Assembly: GCA_964497615.1 (NCBI GenBank)
Contig: CAZCEC010000102.1
Coordinates: 1-17,933, forward strand
Length of the DNA stretch: 17,933 nt
Direction of reading: 5' to 3'
Source of the DNA: CAZCEC01 sp964497615
Lineage (GTDB): Bacteria; Chloroflexota; Anaerolineae; Anaerolineales; UBA6663
Shown: piece by piece, positions 6,104 to 12,882 of the stretch
Position numbering within the stretch: the stretch's first letter is position 1
How the letters are laid out: each line of letters starts with the position of its first letter
Position numbers and translations under genes: made by a program
The notes under the pieces: model-generated
Seen by the model: only the letters and a program-made list of their open reading frames with translations
What the model was told of the DNA's origin: nothing
The model's database searches: none

Positions 6104-8146
6104 ATGCCCCCTTTCCAACTCCACTCCGACTTCCAGCCCACCGGCGACCAGCCCCAGGCCATCGAACAGCTCGTGGCCGGCCTCCAGCGCGGCGACAAGC
6201 ATCAAGTCCTCCTCGGCGCCACCGGCACGGGCAAGACCTTCACCGTCGCCCAGGTTGTTGCCCAGGTCCAAAAACCCACCCTGGTCATGGCCCACAACAA
6301 GACCCTGGCCGCCCAGCTTTACGCCGAGTTCAAGGACTTCTTCCCCAAGAACGCCGTCGAATACTTCGTCTCCTACTACGACTATTACCAGCCCGAGGCC
6401 TACGTCGCCCGCCACGACCTCTACATCGAAAAAGAAACCGAGATCAACGAGGAGATCAACCGCCTGCGCCTGGCCGCCACCGCCTCGCTCCTGAGCCGCA
6501 AGGACGTCCTCATCGTCGCCTCCGTCTCCTGCATCTACGGCCTCGGCTCGCCCGACGCCTGGCGCAAATACATGATCCAGCTCAAGGTCGGCGAGACCTT
6601 CCGCCGTTCGGCCCTCCTGCGCCAACTCGTCACCATCCAGTATGATCGCAACGACGTGGACCTCAAGCTCGGCACCTTCCGCGTGCGCGGCGACACCCTG
6701 GAGATCATCCCCATCGGCGCGCCCAACGCCTACCGCGTCGCCTACTTCGGCGACGAGATCGAGCGCATCGTCGAATTTGATCCCCTCACCGGCGAGTTGC
6801 TCGACGAGCCCGATCACCTCGACATCTTCCCCGCCAAGCACTTCATCACCGAGGAAGAGAAGCTCAAGGCCGCCATCGCCGATATCGAGCAGGAGCTGAA
6901 CGACCGCATCGCCTACTTCAAGCAAAACGAGCTGCACCTCGAAGCCCAGCGCATCGAGCAGCGCACCCGCTACGACCTGGAAATGCTCCGCGAAGTCGGC
7001 TACTGCTCCGGCATCGAGAACTACTCCCGCCCGCTCGATCAGCGCCCGCCCGGCTCGCCCCCCACCACCCTCATCGACTACTTCCCGCCCGACTACCTGC
7101 TCGTCATCGATGAAAGCCACATCGCCGTCCCGCAGATCGGCGGCATGTGGGGCGGCGACCGCTCCCGTAAGGAGGAGTTGGTCAAGTACGGCTTCCGCCT
7201 GCCCTCCGCCCTCGATAACCGCCCTCTCAGCTTTGACGAGTTCGAGCAGCGCACCAGCCAGGTCATCTACACCTCCGCCACCCCCGGCCCCTACGAGATG
7301 CGCCACGCCAATCAGGTCGTCCAGCAGATCATCCGCCCCACCGGCCTGGTGGACCCCGAGGTCGAAGTCCGCCCCACCCAGGGCCAGATCGACAACCTCA
7401 TCGGCGAGATCCGCCAGCGCACCGAGCGCGGCGAGCGCGTCCTGGTCACCACCCTCACCAAGCGCATGGCCGAAGACCTGGCCGACTATCTGCTCGAACT
7501 CGGCATCAAGGTCCACTACCTCCACTCCGAGATCGAAACCCTGGAGCGCATCGAAATCCTGCGCGACCTGCGCCTGGGCGTCTTCGACGTCGTCGTCGGC
7601 ATCAACCTCCTGCGCGAAGGCCTCGACCTGCCCGAAGTCTCCCTGGTCGCCATCCTCGACGCCGACAAGGAAGGCTTCCTGCGCTCCGGCACCTCCCTCA
7701 TCCAGACCATCGGCCGCGCCGCCCGCCACATCCAGGGCCGTGTGCTCATGTACGCCGACAAGATCACCGACTCCATGCGCCACGCGATTGACGAGACCAA
7801 CCGCCGCCGCGCCATCCAGGCGGCCTACAACGAGGAGCACCACATCGTCCCGGCCGGCATCTTCAAGGAAGTGCGCGACCTCACCGCCCGCCTGCGCGCC
7901 GTCGCCGAGGCGCCGGGCGAGTACCGCACCGGCACTCCGGCCCAGTTGCCCAAAGATGAATTGACCAAGCTGGTAAAGGAATTGGAAAAGCAGATGCGCG
8001 AGGCCGCCCAGCAGCTCGAGTTCGAGAAGGCCGCCCTGCTCCGCGACCAGATCTTCGAACTGCGCCAGGCCCTGGTGGAGAAGGACACCACCATCGCCCC
8101 CTGGCAAAAGGCCCAAAAACTCGCCGAACTCGAAGAGGCCGGCTAG
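6104..8146 (+). CDS. uvrB: Excinuclease ABC subunit B (UvrB)
   Basis: UvrB is the damage-verifying helicase-like subunit of UvrABC nucleotide excision repair; it is loaded by UvrA and then recruits UvrC. The 680-residue length is normal. Visible motifs are Walker A GATGTGKT (38-45), the beta-hairpin YYDYYQPEAYV (91-101) that clamps one DNA strand, the DESH Walker B (336-339), GDRSRK and YGFRLPSALDNRPL (351-375), TSATPG (390-395), NLLREGLDLPE (501-511), QTIGRAAR (534-541), and a C-terminal UVR motif (about 617-652, EKQMREAAQQLEFEKAALLRDQI region) that contacts UvrC. All catalytic residues appear intact. The start is fixed by the conserved MPPFQLHSDFQPTGDQPQAI. A LexA-like box sits 370 bp upstream. 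The hydrolase gene follows after five bases. Confidence 0.98.
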   Translation: MPPFQLHSDFQPTGDQPQAIEQLVAGLQRGDKHQVLLGATGTGKTFTVAQVVAQVQKPTLVMAHNKTLAAQLYAEFKDFFPKNAVEYFVSYYDYYQPEAYVARHDLYIEKETEINEEINRLRLAATASLLSRKDVLIVASVSCIYGLGSPDAWRKYMIQLKVGETFRRSALLRQLVTIQYDRNDVDLKLGTFRVRGDTLEIIPIGAPNAYRVAYFGDEIERIVEFDPLTGELLDEPDHLDIFPAKHFITEEEKLKAAIADIEQELNDRIAYFKQNELHLEAQRIEQRTRYDLEMLREVGYCSGIENYSRPLDQRPPGSPPTTLIDYFPPDYLLVIDESHIAVPQIGGMWGGDRSRKEELVKYGFRLPSALDNRPLSFDEFEQRTSQVIYTSATPGPYEMRHANQVVQQIIRPTGLVDPEVEVRPTQGQIDNLIGEIRQRTERGERVLVTTLTKRMAEDLADYLLELGIKVHYLHSEIETLERIEILRDLRLGVFDVVVGINLLREGLDLPEVSLVAILDADKEGFLRSGTSLIQTIGRAARHIQGRVLMYADKITDSMRHAIDETNRRRAIQAAYNEEHHIVPAGIFKEVRDLTARLRAVAEAPGEYRTGTPAQLPKDELTKLVKELEKQMREAAQQLEFEKAALLRDQIFELRQALVEKDTTIAPWQKAQKLAELEEAG

Positions 8147-8151
8147 CCAAC

Positions 8152-8856
8152 ATGAGCCAAGATTCTCCGCAGCGTCTATATCTGATGCAAGTGGGGGTGA
8201 TGCCTGAGTACCAGATTCCGATTGTGTGCTATCTGGTGCAAACGGGTGACGGCCAGAACATTCTGATTGACAGCGGCCTGCCGGAGATACTGCCGGAAGG
8301 AGAAACAGACTTCGAAAGTGGGCGGGACGTGATCGAGCAGTTGGCGGGCCTGGGCCTAAAACCATACGATATTGATACCGTCATTTCAACGCACTATGAT
8401 GGCGACCATGCCGGAAGACACGCGGCCTTCACGCAGGCGCAATATGTCGTTCAGCGTGTGCATCATTTGGGTGCGGCGAGCAACCCACGTTATGCTGCCA
8501 TTCGACCCCAATGGGATCAGCCCCTGGAGCGCATTCGGCTGGTGGACGGGGACACTGAATTGCTGCCGGGGCTGGAGTTGATTGAGACGAGCGGGCATGT
8601 GCCGGGCCATCAATCGGTGCTCGTGCGGCTGCCCGAAACGGGCCCGGTTTTGCTGGCGATTGACGCCGTGCCCTTCGGCGAGGGTTTCACCCGTGACGAC
8701 CAGGACGACGGCACCAACCCGGACGCCGCAGCGGTCCGCGCCAGTACGATCAAACTGCTTGATCTGGTCGAACGGGAGCACATCCGGCTAGTGATCTTCG
8801 GTCACGACCAGGAGCAGTGGGAAACGCTCAAGCAAGCGCCAGAGTTCTATGAGTAA
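8152..8856 (+). CDS. Metallo-beta-lactamase-fold hydrolase, AHL-lactonase-like
   Basis: The 234-residue protein has the metallo-beta-lactamase fold and is closest in outline to the N-acyl-homoserine-lactone lactonase group: ILIDSG (D40), STHYDGDHAGRH (81-90), SGHVPGHQSVL (H149), LAIDAV (D171) and FGHD (H218). The usual HxHxDH signature reads HxDxDH (H81, D83, D85, H86), so the second metal-1 histidine is replaced by Asp. A metal-dependent hydrolase is likely; lactone substrate is only a guess from overall resemblance. No signal peptide. It starts five bases after uvrB without a Shine-Dalgarno sequence and its end overlaps the next gene by eight bases, so coupled translation is likely. Base usage is less GC-rich, with many G- and T-ending codons, unlike the C-ending style of uvrB, suggesting transfer. 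Confidence 0.78.
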   Translation: MSQDSPQRLYLMQVGVMPEYQIPIVCYLVQTGDGQNILIDSGLPEILPEGETDFESGRDVIEQLAGLGLKPYDIDTVISTHYDGDHAGRHAAFTQAQYVVQRVHHLGAASNPRYAAIRPQWDQPLERIRLVDGDTELLPGLELIETSGHVPGHQSVLVRLPETGPVLLAIDAVPFGEGFTRDDQDDGTNPDAAAVRASTIKLLDLVEREHIRLVIFGHDQEQWETLKQAPEFYE

Positions 8857-9862
8857 AGCAGCGTCTAATAAGCAGCCCGCCCCGCGCACCGACAGCCCCG
8901 TCATCCAATGGCTGCTTGATTCAGACCCTGCCATCCGCTGGCAGGTGATGCGCGATCTGCTGGGCGCGCCCGCCGCCGAAGTCGCCGCCGAGCGCGCCCG
9001 CGTCGCGACCGACGGCTGGGGTGCGCACCTCCTCGCCCTTCAGGGGGACGATGGCGCGTGGGCGGGCGCAGCGTTCAACCAGGAGCTGAACTCCACCATG
9101 CACGTCCTCTCGCTCCTGCGAGAGCTGGGTCTCGATCCCGCCAGCGAGGCGGCGCGGCGGGCGGTGGGCGCGGTCCGTGATCATGTGCACTGGCGCGGCT
9201 GGGATTGGGATGGCGCGTGGCGGGGAATGGACTTCGAGGGCACGCCCTTCTTCGCGGGCGAGGTCGAGCCGTGCATCAACGGGCAGGTCGCGGCCAGCAG
9301 CGCCTACTTCGGTCAGGCCGCCCACAGCGAGCGCATCCTCAACCGCCTGCTCGCCGAGCAGTTGCCCGACGGCGGCTGGAACTGCGAGGCGGAAAACGGT
9401 TCCACGCGTTCGTCGTTCAACACCACCATTTGCGTGCTCGAAGCCCTGCTGGAAATCGAACTGGCCGGCAGCGGCCGCGCCGAGGTCACCGCCGCCCGCC
9501 TGCGTGGGCAGGAGTATCTGCTTGAGCGCCGTCTCTTCCGCCGCCGCTCCACCGGCGAGGTGATCGCCCGCGACCGCAAGGGCGGCGCCGACTGGACGCG
9601 TTTTGCCTTCCCGAATTGGTGGCACTACGATGTGCTGCGCGGCCTCGACTACCTGCGCCGCGCCGCTGTGGTTCCCGACGAGCGCGTGGCCGGCGCCATC
9701 GCCCTCCTCGAGTCCAAACGCGGCCCCGACGGCCGCTGGCCCCTCGAACACCAGCACCCCGGCACGATGCCCGTCAACCTGGGCGAAGCCGTGGGTCAGC
9801 CCAGCCGCTGGATCACCCTCCGCGCCTTACGCGTCTTGGACTGGTATTCCGCCCATCACTAG
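8849..9862 (+). CDS. Terpenoid-cyclase/prenyltransferase-like alpha-toroid protein (squalene-cyclase-like)
   Basis: The 337-residue protein has repeated Q-x-x-D-G-x-W-like elements of the (alpha/alpha) toroid fold shared by squalene cyclases and protein prenyltransferase subunits: LALQGDDGAWAGAAFNQ, LAEQLPDGGWNCEAENGS and LESKRGPDGRWPLEHQHPG. It opens with PVIQWLLDSDPAIRWQVMRDLLG, as in a group of bacterial proteins usually labelled squalene cyclase. It is about half the length of a true squalene-hopene cyclase and I do not see the DXDD catalytic motif, so cyclase activity is doubtful; a binding or unknown enzymatic role is as likely. It overlaps the hydrolase gene by eight bases, suggesting joint function or expression. 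Confidence 0.75.
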   Translation: MSKAASNKQPAPRTDSPVIQWLLDSDPAIRWQVMRDLLGAPAAEVAAERARVATDGWGAHLLALQGDDGAWAGAAFNQELNSTMHVLSLLRELGLDPASEAARRAVGAVRDHVHWRGWDWDGAWRGMDFEGTPFFAGEVEPCINGQVAASSAYFGQAAHSERILNRLLAEQLPDGGWNCEAENGSTRSSFNTTICVLEALLEIELAGSGRAEVTAARLRGQEYLLERRLFRRRSTGEVIARDRKGGADWTRFAFPNWWHYDVLRGLDYLRRAAVVPDERVAGAIALLESKRGPDGRWPLEHQHPGTMPVNLGEAVGQPSRWITLRALRVLDWYSAHH

Positions 9863-10069
9863 AGCGGGTTCCGCGATACTTTGCGCCCCGTAGCGCGGGT
9901 GCTCTGCGCAGCGCCCCCGCATGGGGGTTATGCCCCGCGACGGCGGCCGGTTTTGCCGCCGAACCCCAACTGGCCTAGGTCAATCAGGATGCCGCAATAG
10001 ACGTCACCGGTTATTCGCGCCGCCCTGGCGCAGATCCCTTCGTCGGAGCGCGCCCGCGCGATCCGCGGC
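9863..10069. other. Intergenic region with GC-rich hairpins, no gene seen
   Basis: This lies between two genes that converge. It holds a hairpin at 9941-9961 (CGGCGGC, seven-base loop, GCCGCCG) and an imperfect one around 9893-9920. Neither is followed by a T-run on either strand, so an intrinsic terminator cannot be called. Open frames here are short and arise from composition. Confidence 0.5.
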
Positions 10070-10225
10070 CTACTGCGCCAACAGCGGCAACAGCAAATTC
10101 AGCGCAAAAAAGCACGACCCCACCAGCCCGCACAACACCACCACCCCAATCACCACCAGCCCCAAAATCCGCATCGTCCGCGCGCCCGAGTCCTGCGGCG
10201 CCGGTGTCGAAGGTGACACGCTCAT
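10070..10225 (-). CDS. Small membrane protein (51 residues), in operon with tpx
   Basis: A 51-codon frame has a good Shine-Dalgarno sequence (AGGGAG, six bases before the ATG) and starts 15 bases after the tpx stop. The product has a polar N-terminus (MSVSPSTPAPQDSGARTMR) and a continuous hydrophobic stretch from about residue 20 to 50 (ILGLVVIGVVVLCGLVG, then FFALNLLLPLLA), enough for one long or two short membrane helices, with Cys at 32 and 38. I recognise no family. Its Shine-Dalgarno quality, spacing and hydrophobic pattern argue for a real gene, perhaps acting with the peroxidase at the membrane; that link is inference. Confidence 0.7.
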   Translation of the reverse strand: MSVSPSTPAPQDSGARTMRILGLVVIGVVVLCGLVGSCFFALNLLLPLLAQ

Positions 10226-10240
10226 CTGACTCTCCCTTTC

Positions 10241-10813
10241 TCAGCTCGCTTCCGCCGCCGCCCGCGCCGCCGCCAGCACCGTCTCATAGTCCGGCTGTTC
10301 CCCCAGCTTGGGCATATACGCCGCGTACACCACCGTGTCCCGCTTGTCCACCACAAACACCGCCCGCCGCAACCAGCGCCGCTCCCTCATCAGGCACCCG
10401 TACTTCACCCCAAACTCCATCTGCATATGGTCGCTCACCACCATCACCCGCTCCACCCCCGCCGCCCCGCACCAGCGTTTCTGGCTCGGCGGCAGGTCTG
10501 CGCTGATCGTGATGACCACCACGTCCTCACCCAGCCCGGCCGCCTCCGCATTGAAGCGCCGCGTCTCGGCGTCGCACGTCCCCGTGTCCAGGCTCGGCAC
10601 CGGCGCCAGAATCCGCACCTTGCCCGCCGTCGCCCCCAGCACCTCCACCTCCGCCCACATATCAACGCCCGGCCACAGCCCCGCCTGCGCCGTGAACCGC
10701 GGCGCCACTTGCCCCACGACGATGTCATCCCCCACAATCGTCGCCGGCTTCCCGCTCAATTCCATCAGCCCCACCCGCCGCGTGGGTTCACCCGCCATCG
10801 AATTCGTGTCCAT
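10241..10813 (-). CDS. tpx: Thiol peroxidase (Tpx-type peroxiredoxin)
   Basis: This 190-residue cytoplasmic peroxiredoxin reduces hydroperoxides using thioredoxin-supplied electrons. The active site PSLDTGTC keeps the P-x3-T-x2-C pattern, with C80 as peroxidatic Cys. C115 in QKRWCGAAGV is the resolving Cys, at a spacing close to the 34 residues of E. coli Tpx. ITISADLPPSQKRWC, VSDH and AVFVVDKRDTVVYAAYMPKLGEQPDYE are family hallmarks. TGTC replaces the usual TPVC. The frame is open further upstream, but ATG at 10813 is preferred: GAGGA precedes it and MELSGKPATIVGDDIVVGQVAPRF then aligns with the family N-terminus. ATG at 10798 is an alternative. A small membrane protein gene follows. Confidence 0.92.
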   Translation of the reverse strand: MDTNSMAGEPTRRVGLMELSGKPATIVGDDIVVGQVAPRFTAQAGLWPGVDMWAEVEVLGATAGKVRILAPVPSLDTGTCDAETRRFNAEAAGLGEDVVVITISADLPPSQKRWCGAAGVERVMVVSDHMQMEFGVKYGCLMRERRWLRRAVFVVDKRDTVVYAAYMPKLGEQPDYETVLAAARAAAEAS

Positions 10814-10889
10814 GTGTCCTCGCCCGGCGCCATTTCCTCCCCGACGTCCGCGGCGGCCTGATCCGAGCCAGCCCGCCCCAGCAGCCACT

Positions 10890-10912
10890 CCCCTCTCCCG
10901 GCGGGAGAGGGG
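10890..10912. repeat. GC-rich palindromic repeat (CCCCTCTCCC / GGGAGAGGGG)
   Basis: A perfect 10-bp stem with a three-base GGC loop, followed by CCGGGGGTGAGGG. The combination CCCCTCTCCC-loop-GGGAGAGGGG plus GGGGTGAGGG is a dispersed intergenic palindrome found in many GC-rich bacteria. It would lie in the 5' leader of tpx if the promoter at 10935-10943 is right. Confidence 0.8.
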
Positions 10913-10934
10913 CCGGGGGTGAGGGCGAGCCGCG

Positions 10935-10943
10935 ACTATAGCA
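10935..10943 (-). promoter_or_regulatory. Putative extended -10 for tpx
   Basis: Read on the minus strand, TGC-TATAGT is an extended -10 about 120 bases upstream of the tpx ATG. No good -35 is found. It lies back to back with the dgt promoter, so the two would fire divergently. Confidence 0.35.
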
Positions 10944-10952
10944 CGAATCGCA

Positions 10953-10981
10953 TTGACAACCTCTCCCCTGAATGCTATTCT
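10953..10981 (+). promoter_or_regulatory. Sigma70-type promoter for dgt-greA
   Basis: A perfect TTGACA (10953-10958), a 17-bp spacer and TATTCT (10976-10981) preceded by TGC (extended -10). Initiation near 10988 gives a leader of about 113 bases that includes the degenerate heptamer tract. Confidence 0.7.
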
Positions 10982-11036
10982 CCCCCCCGCTATGCTTCCA
11001 ACCCTCCTTTCGCGTCTCACACCCATTGTATCCGCG

Positions 11037-11092
11037 CCTTCGGTCGTCCGTCGTCGGTCGTCCTTCGTCCTTCGTCGGTCGTCGGTCGTCGG
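11037..11092 (+). repeat. Degenerate heptamer tract (TCGTCGG/TCGTCCT) before dgt
   Basis: CCTTCGG is followed by seven 7-bp units of the form TCGTC plus CG, GG or CT. It keeps the period of the CCTTCGT arrays but has drifted in sequence. It ends eight bases before the dgt ATG, which again has no Shine-Dalgarno sequence. Confidence 0.75.
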
Positions 11093-11100
11093 GTCCTCCG

Positions 11101-12258
11101 ATGATTCTTAGTCGAGAACTTCTCGAAGACCGCGAAGCCGCCGCCCTCGCCCCTTACGGCCTCCACAGCCGCGCCTCCCGCGGCCGCGCCTACCAGCCCG
11201 ACCCCGAGCCGCCCGACCGCACCGCCTTCCAGCGCGACCGCGACCGCGTCCTGCACACCACCGCCTTCCGCCGCCTGGAATACAAGACCCAGGTCTTCGT
11301 CAACTACGAAGGCGACTACTACCGCACCCGCCTCACCCACACCCTGGAAGTCGCCCAGATCGGCCGCACCGTCGCCCGCGCCCTCGGCGCCAACGAAGAC
11401 CTCATCGAGGCCATCTGCCTCTCGCACGACCTCGGCCACCCGCCCTTCGGCCACTCCGGCGAAGTCGCCCTCAACCGCCTCATGGATGGCCACGGCGGCT
11501 TCGACCACAACAAGCAGTCCCTGCGCATCGTCACCAAGCTCGAGCGCCGCTACCCCGACTGGCCCGGCCTCAATCTCACCTGGGAAGTCCGCGAGGGCAT
11601 CGTCAAGCACGAAACCGAGTACGACACCTCCGACGCCAGCGAATACGACGCCGACAAGCGCGGCCACCTCGAAGCCCAAATCGCCAACGCCGCCGACGAG
11701 CTCGCCTACACCGCCCACGACCTGGACGACGGCCTGCGCTCCGGCCTCATCACCCCGCCCGAGCTGGCCGGCCTGGGCCTGTGGGAAATGGTGCGCGACA
11801 GCATCGGCTGGCACACCGACCGCCTCGACGAGCTCACCCGCCACCGCTTCATCCGCCGCCTCATCGGCATCGAAGTCGCCGACCTCGTCCAGGCCACCCA
11901 CGCCCGCATCGAGGCCGCCGGCGCCAATTCCGTGGAGGCCCTTCAGCGCCTCGATCACAACGTCATCGGCTGGGGCGACGAGCTGGCCGCCCGCAACCGC
12001 GAGCTCAAGCGCTTCCTGTACGACAACATGTACCGCCACTATCGCGTCGTCCGCATGCAGGTCAAGGCCGAAAACCTGCTCAGCGACCTGTTCAACGGCT
12101 ATATCCGTGAACCCGCCCAACTGCCCACCGAGTTCCAGCGCCGCGCCGAAGCCAAGGGCGACCTGCACCGCGCCGTCTGCGACTACATCGCCGGCATGAC
12201 CGACCGCTTCGCCCTCGACGAGCACTACAAGCTCTTTGACCCGTACACCCTGCCCTGA
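11101..12258 (+). CDS. dgt: Deoxyguanosinetriphosphate triphosphohydrolase-like protein (HD domain)
   Basis: The 385-residue cytoplasmic HD-superfamily protein resembles bacterial dNTP triphosphohydrolases, which cleave dNTPs to deoxynucleosides and tripolyphosphate. Motifs: RDRDRVLHTTAFRRLEYKTQVF (about 45-66), RLTHTLEVAQI with H80, SHDLGHPPFGHSGE with the H109-D110 metal pair, HGGFDHNKQSLRI, and ADELAYTAHDLDDGL (198-212), which supplies the last metal ligand. The short form (under 400 residues, lacking the long E. coli insertions) is the type-2 class. The ATG at 11101 follows the repeat tract; an in-frame ATG lies near 10972 inside the promoter and is rejected. greA follows after 17 bases. 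The open question is whether dGTP or another dNTP is preferred. Confidence 0.93.
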   Translation: MILSRELLEDREAAALAPYGLHSRASRGRAYQPDPEPPDRTAFQRDRDRVLHTTAFRRLEYKTQVFVNYEGDYYRTRLTHTLEVAQIGRTVARALGANEDLIEAICLSHDLGHPPFGHSGEVALNRLMDGHGGFDHNKQSLRIVTKLERRYPDWPGLNLTWEVREGIVKHETEYDTSDASEYDADKRGHLEAQIANAADELAYTAHDLDDGLRSGLITPPELAGLGLWEMVRDSIGWHTDRLDELTRHRFIRRLIGIEVADLVQATHARIEAAGANSVEALQRLDHNVIGWGDELAARNRELKRFLYDNMYRHYRVVRMQVKAENLLSDLFNGYIREPAQLPTEFQRRAEAKGDLHRAVCDYIAGMTDRFALDEHYKLFDPYTLP

Positions 12259-12275
12259 ACCCGTGGAGAAATATC

Positions 12276-12746
12276 TTGCCTGAAACTTTCTTGACCCCCG
12301 CTGGCGCCGCCCGGCTCCGCGCCGAATTGAAGGAACTCACGACCACCAAGCGCGATGAGCTCGCCCGCCGCCTGCGCGAGGCCAAGCTCATGGGCGACCT
12401 GTCCGAGAATGCCGATTGGATCATGGCCAAGGAAGACCAGGCCTTCCTCGAGGGCCGCATTCTGGAGCTGGAAGCCGTCCTGCGCAACGCCACCATCGTG
12501 CCCGAGAAGGAGAATGGCGCCACCCACGACACCGTCGCCGTCGGCGCCACCATCACCGTTCAGGAGCCCGGCGAGAAGGAAGAGCACTTCACCCTCGTCG
12601 GCGCCAAGGAAGCCGACCCCCGCAACGGCCGCATCTCCAACGAGTCGCCCATCGGCCGCGCCATCCTTGGCCGCCGCATCGGCGAGACCGTCCAGGTCGA
12701 GACCCCCGGCGGCAGATTCGACCTCAAGATCGTCAACATTCAGTAG
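12276..12746 (+). CDS. greA: Transcription elongation factor GreA
   Basis: GreA enters the RNA polymerase secondary channel and stimulates cleavage of backtracked transcripts. The 156-residue protein has the N-terminal antiparallel coiled coil (about 9-75) with the catalytic acidic tip DLSEN (D41, E44, same numbers as E. coli), then the FKBP-like C-terminal domain (HFTLVGAKEADPRNGRISNESPIGRAILGRRIGE). The start is TTG, chosen because GGAGAA precedes it by five bases, PETFLTPAGAARL fits the family N-terminus and no ATG is available. It is probably cotranscribed with dgt; an intrinsic terminator lies 20 bases after the stop. Confidence 0.97.
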   Translation: MPETFLTPAGAARLRAELKELTTTKRDELARRLREAKLMGDLSENADWIMAKEDQAFLEGRILELEAVLRNATIVPEKENGATHDTVAVGATITVQEPGEKEEHFTLVGAKEADPRNGRISNESPIGRAILGRRIGETVQVETPGGRFDLKIVNIQ

Positions 12747-12765
12747 GCCCCCGTGCGGAATCAAA

Positions 12766-12796
12766 AGCGGGCGCCGTTTGGCGCCCGCTCGCTTTT
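12766..12796 (+). terminator. Intrinsic terminator after greA
   Basis: A 10-bp perfect stem AGCGGGCGCC / GGCGCCCGCT with a GTTT loop is followed by CGCTTTT. AAAA precedes the stem, so it could also work for the converging minus-strand gene, although another repeat hairpin lies between. Confidence 0.85.
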
Positions 12797-12818
12797 GCCC
12801 ACCGCCACCCGCCTAAAC

Positions 12819-12852
12819 TGTCATTCCGAGGCGCCGTTTGCCGAGGAATCTG
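12819..12852 (+). repeat. Dispersed REP-like hairpin element, copy 2
   Basis: Same TGTCATTCCGAGGC and GCCGAGGAATCT arms as at 5651, with loop GCCGTTT. It lies between the converging greA and the membrane-protein gene. Confidence 0.85.
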
Positions 12853-12882
12853 GCCCTTCGCTTAGCGCCCCTCCCCCCGCGC

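Noticed and set aside
6035..8365. A 776-codon open frame on the minus strand opposite uvrB
   Set aside because: uvrB is certain, with all motifs. The antisense product is a Val/Asp/Gly/Ala-rich composition artefact of a GC-rich gene with C-ending codons.
9941..9961. Intrinsic terminator between the cyclase-like gene and the small membrane gene
   Set aside because: The hairpin is good but no T-run follows on either strand.
9921..10229. A 102-codon plus-strand open frame between the cyclase-like gene and tpx
   Set aside because: It is Arg/Pro/Ser-rich without a domain or ribosome site, and overlaps the better supported minus-strand small membrane gene.
10972..11100. Upstream start for dgt at 10972
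   Set aside because: That ATG falls within the -10 region and the added 43 residues (Ser/Arg/Pro-rich) translate the repeat tract.
11017..12225. A 402-codon minus-strand open frame opposite dgt
   Set aside because: Same composition artefact; dgt has all HD-domain motifs.
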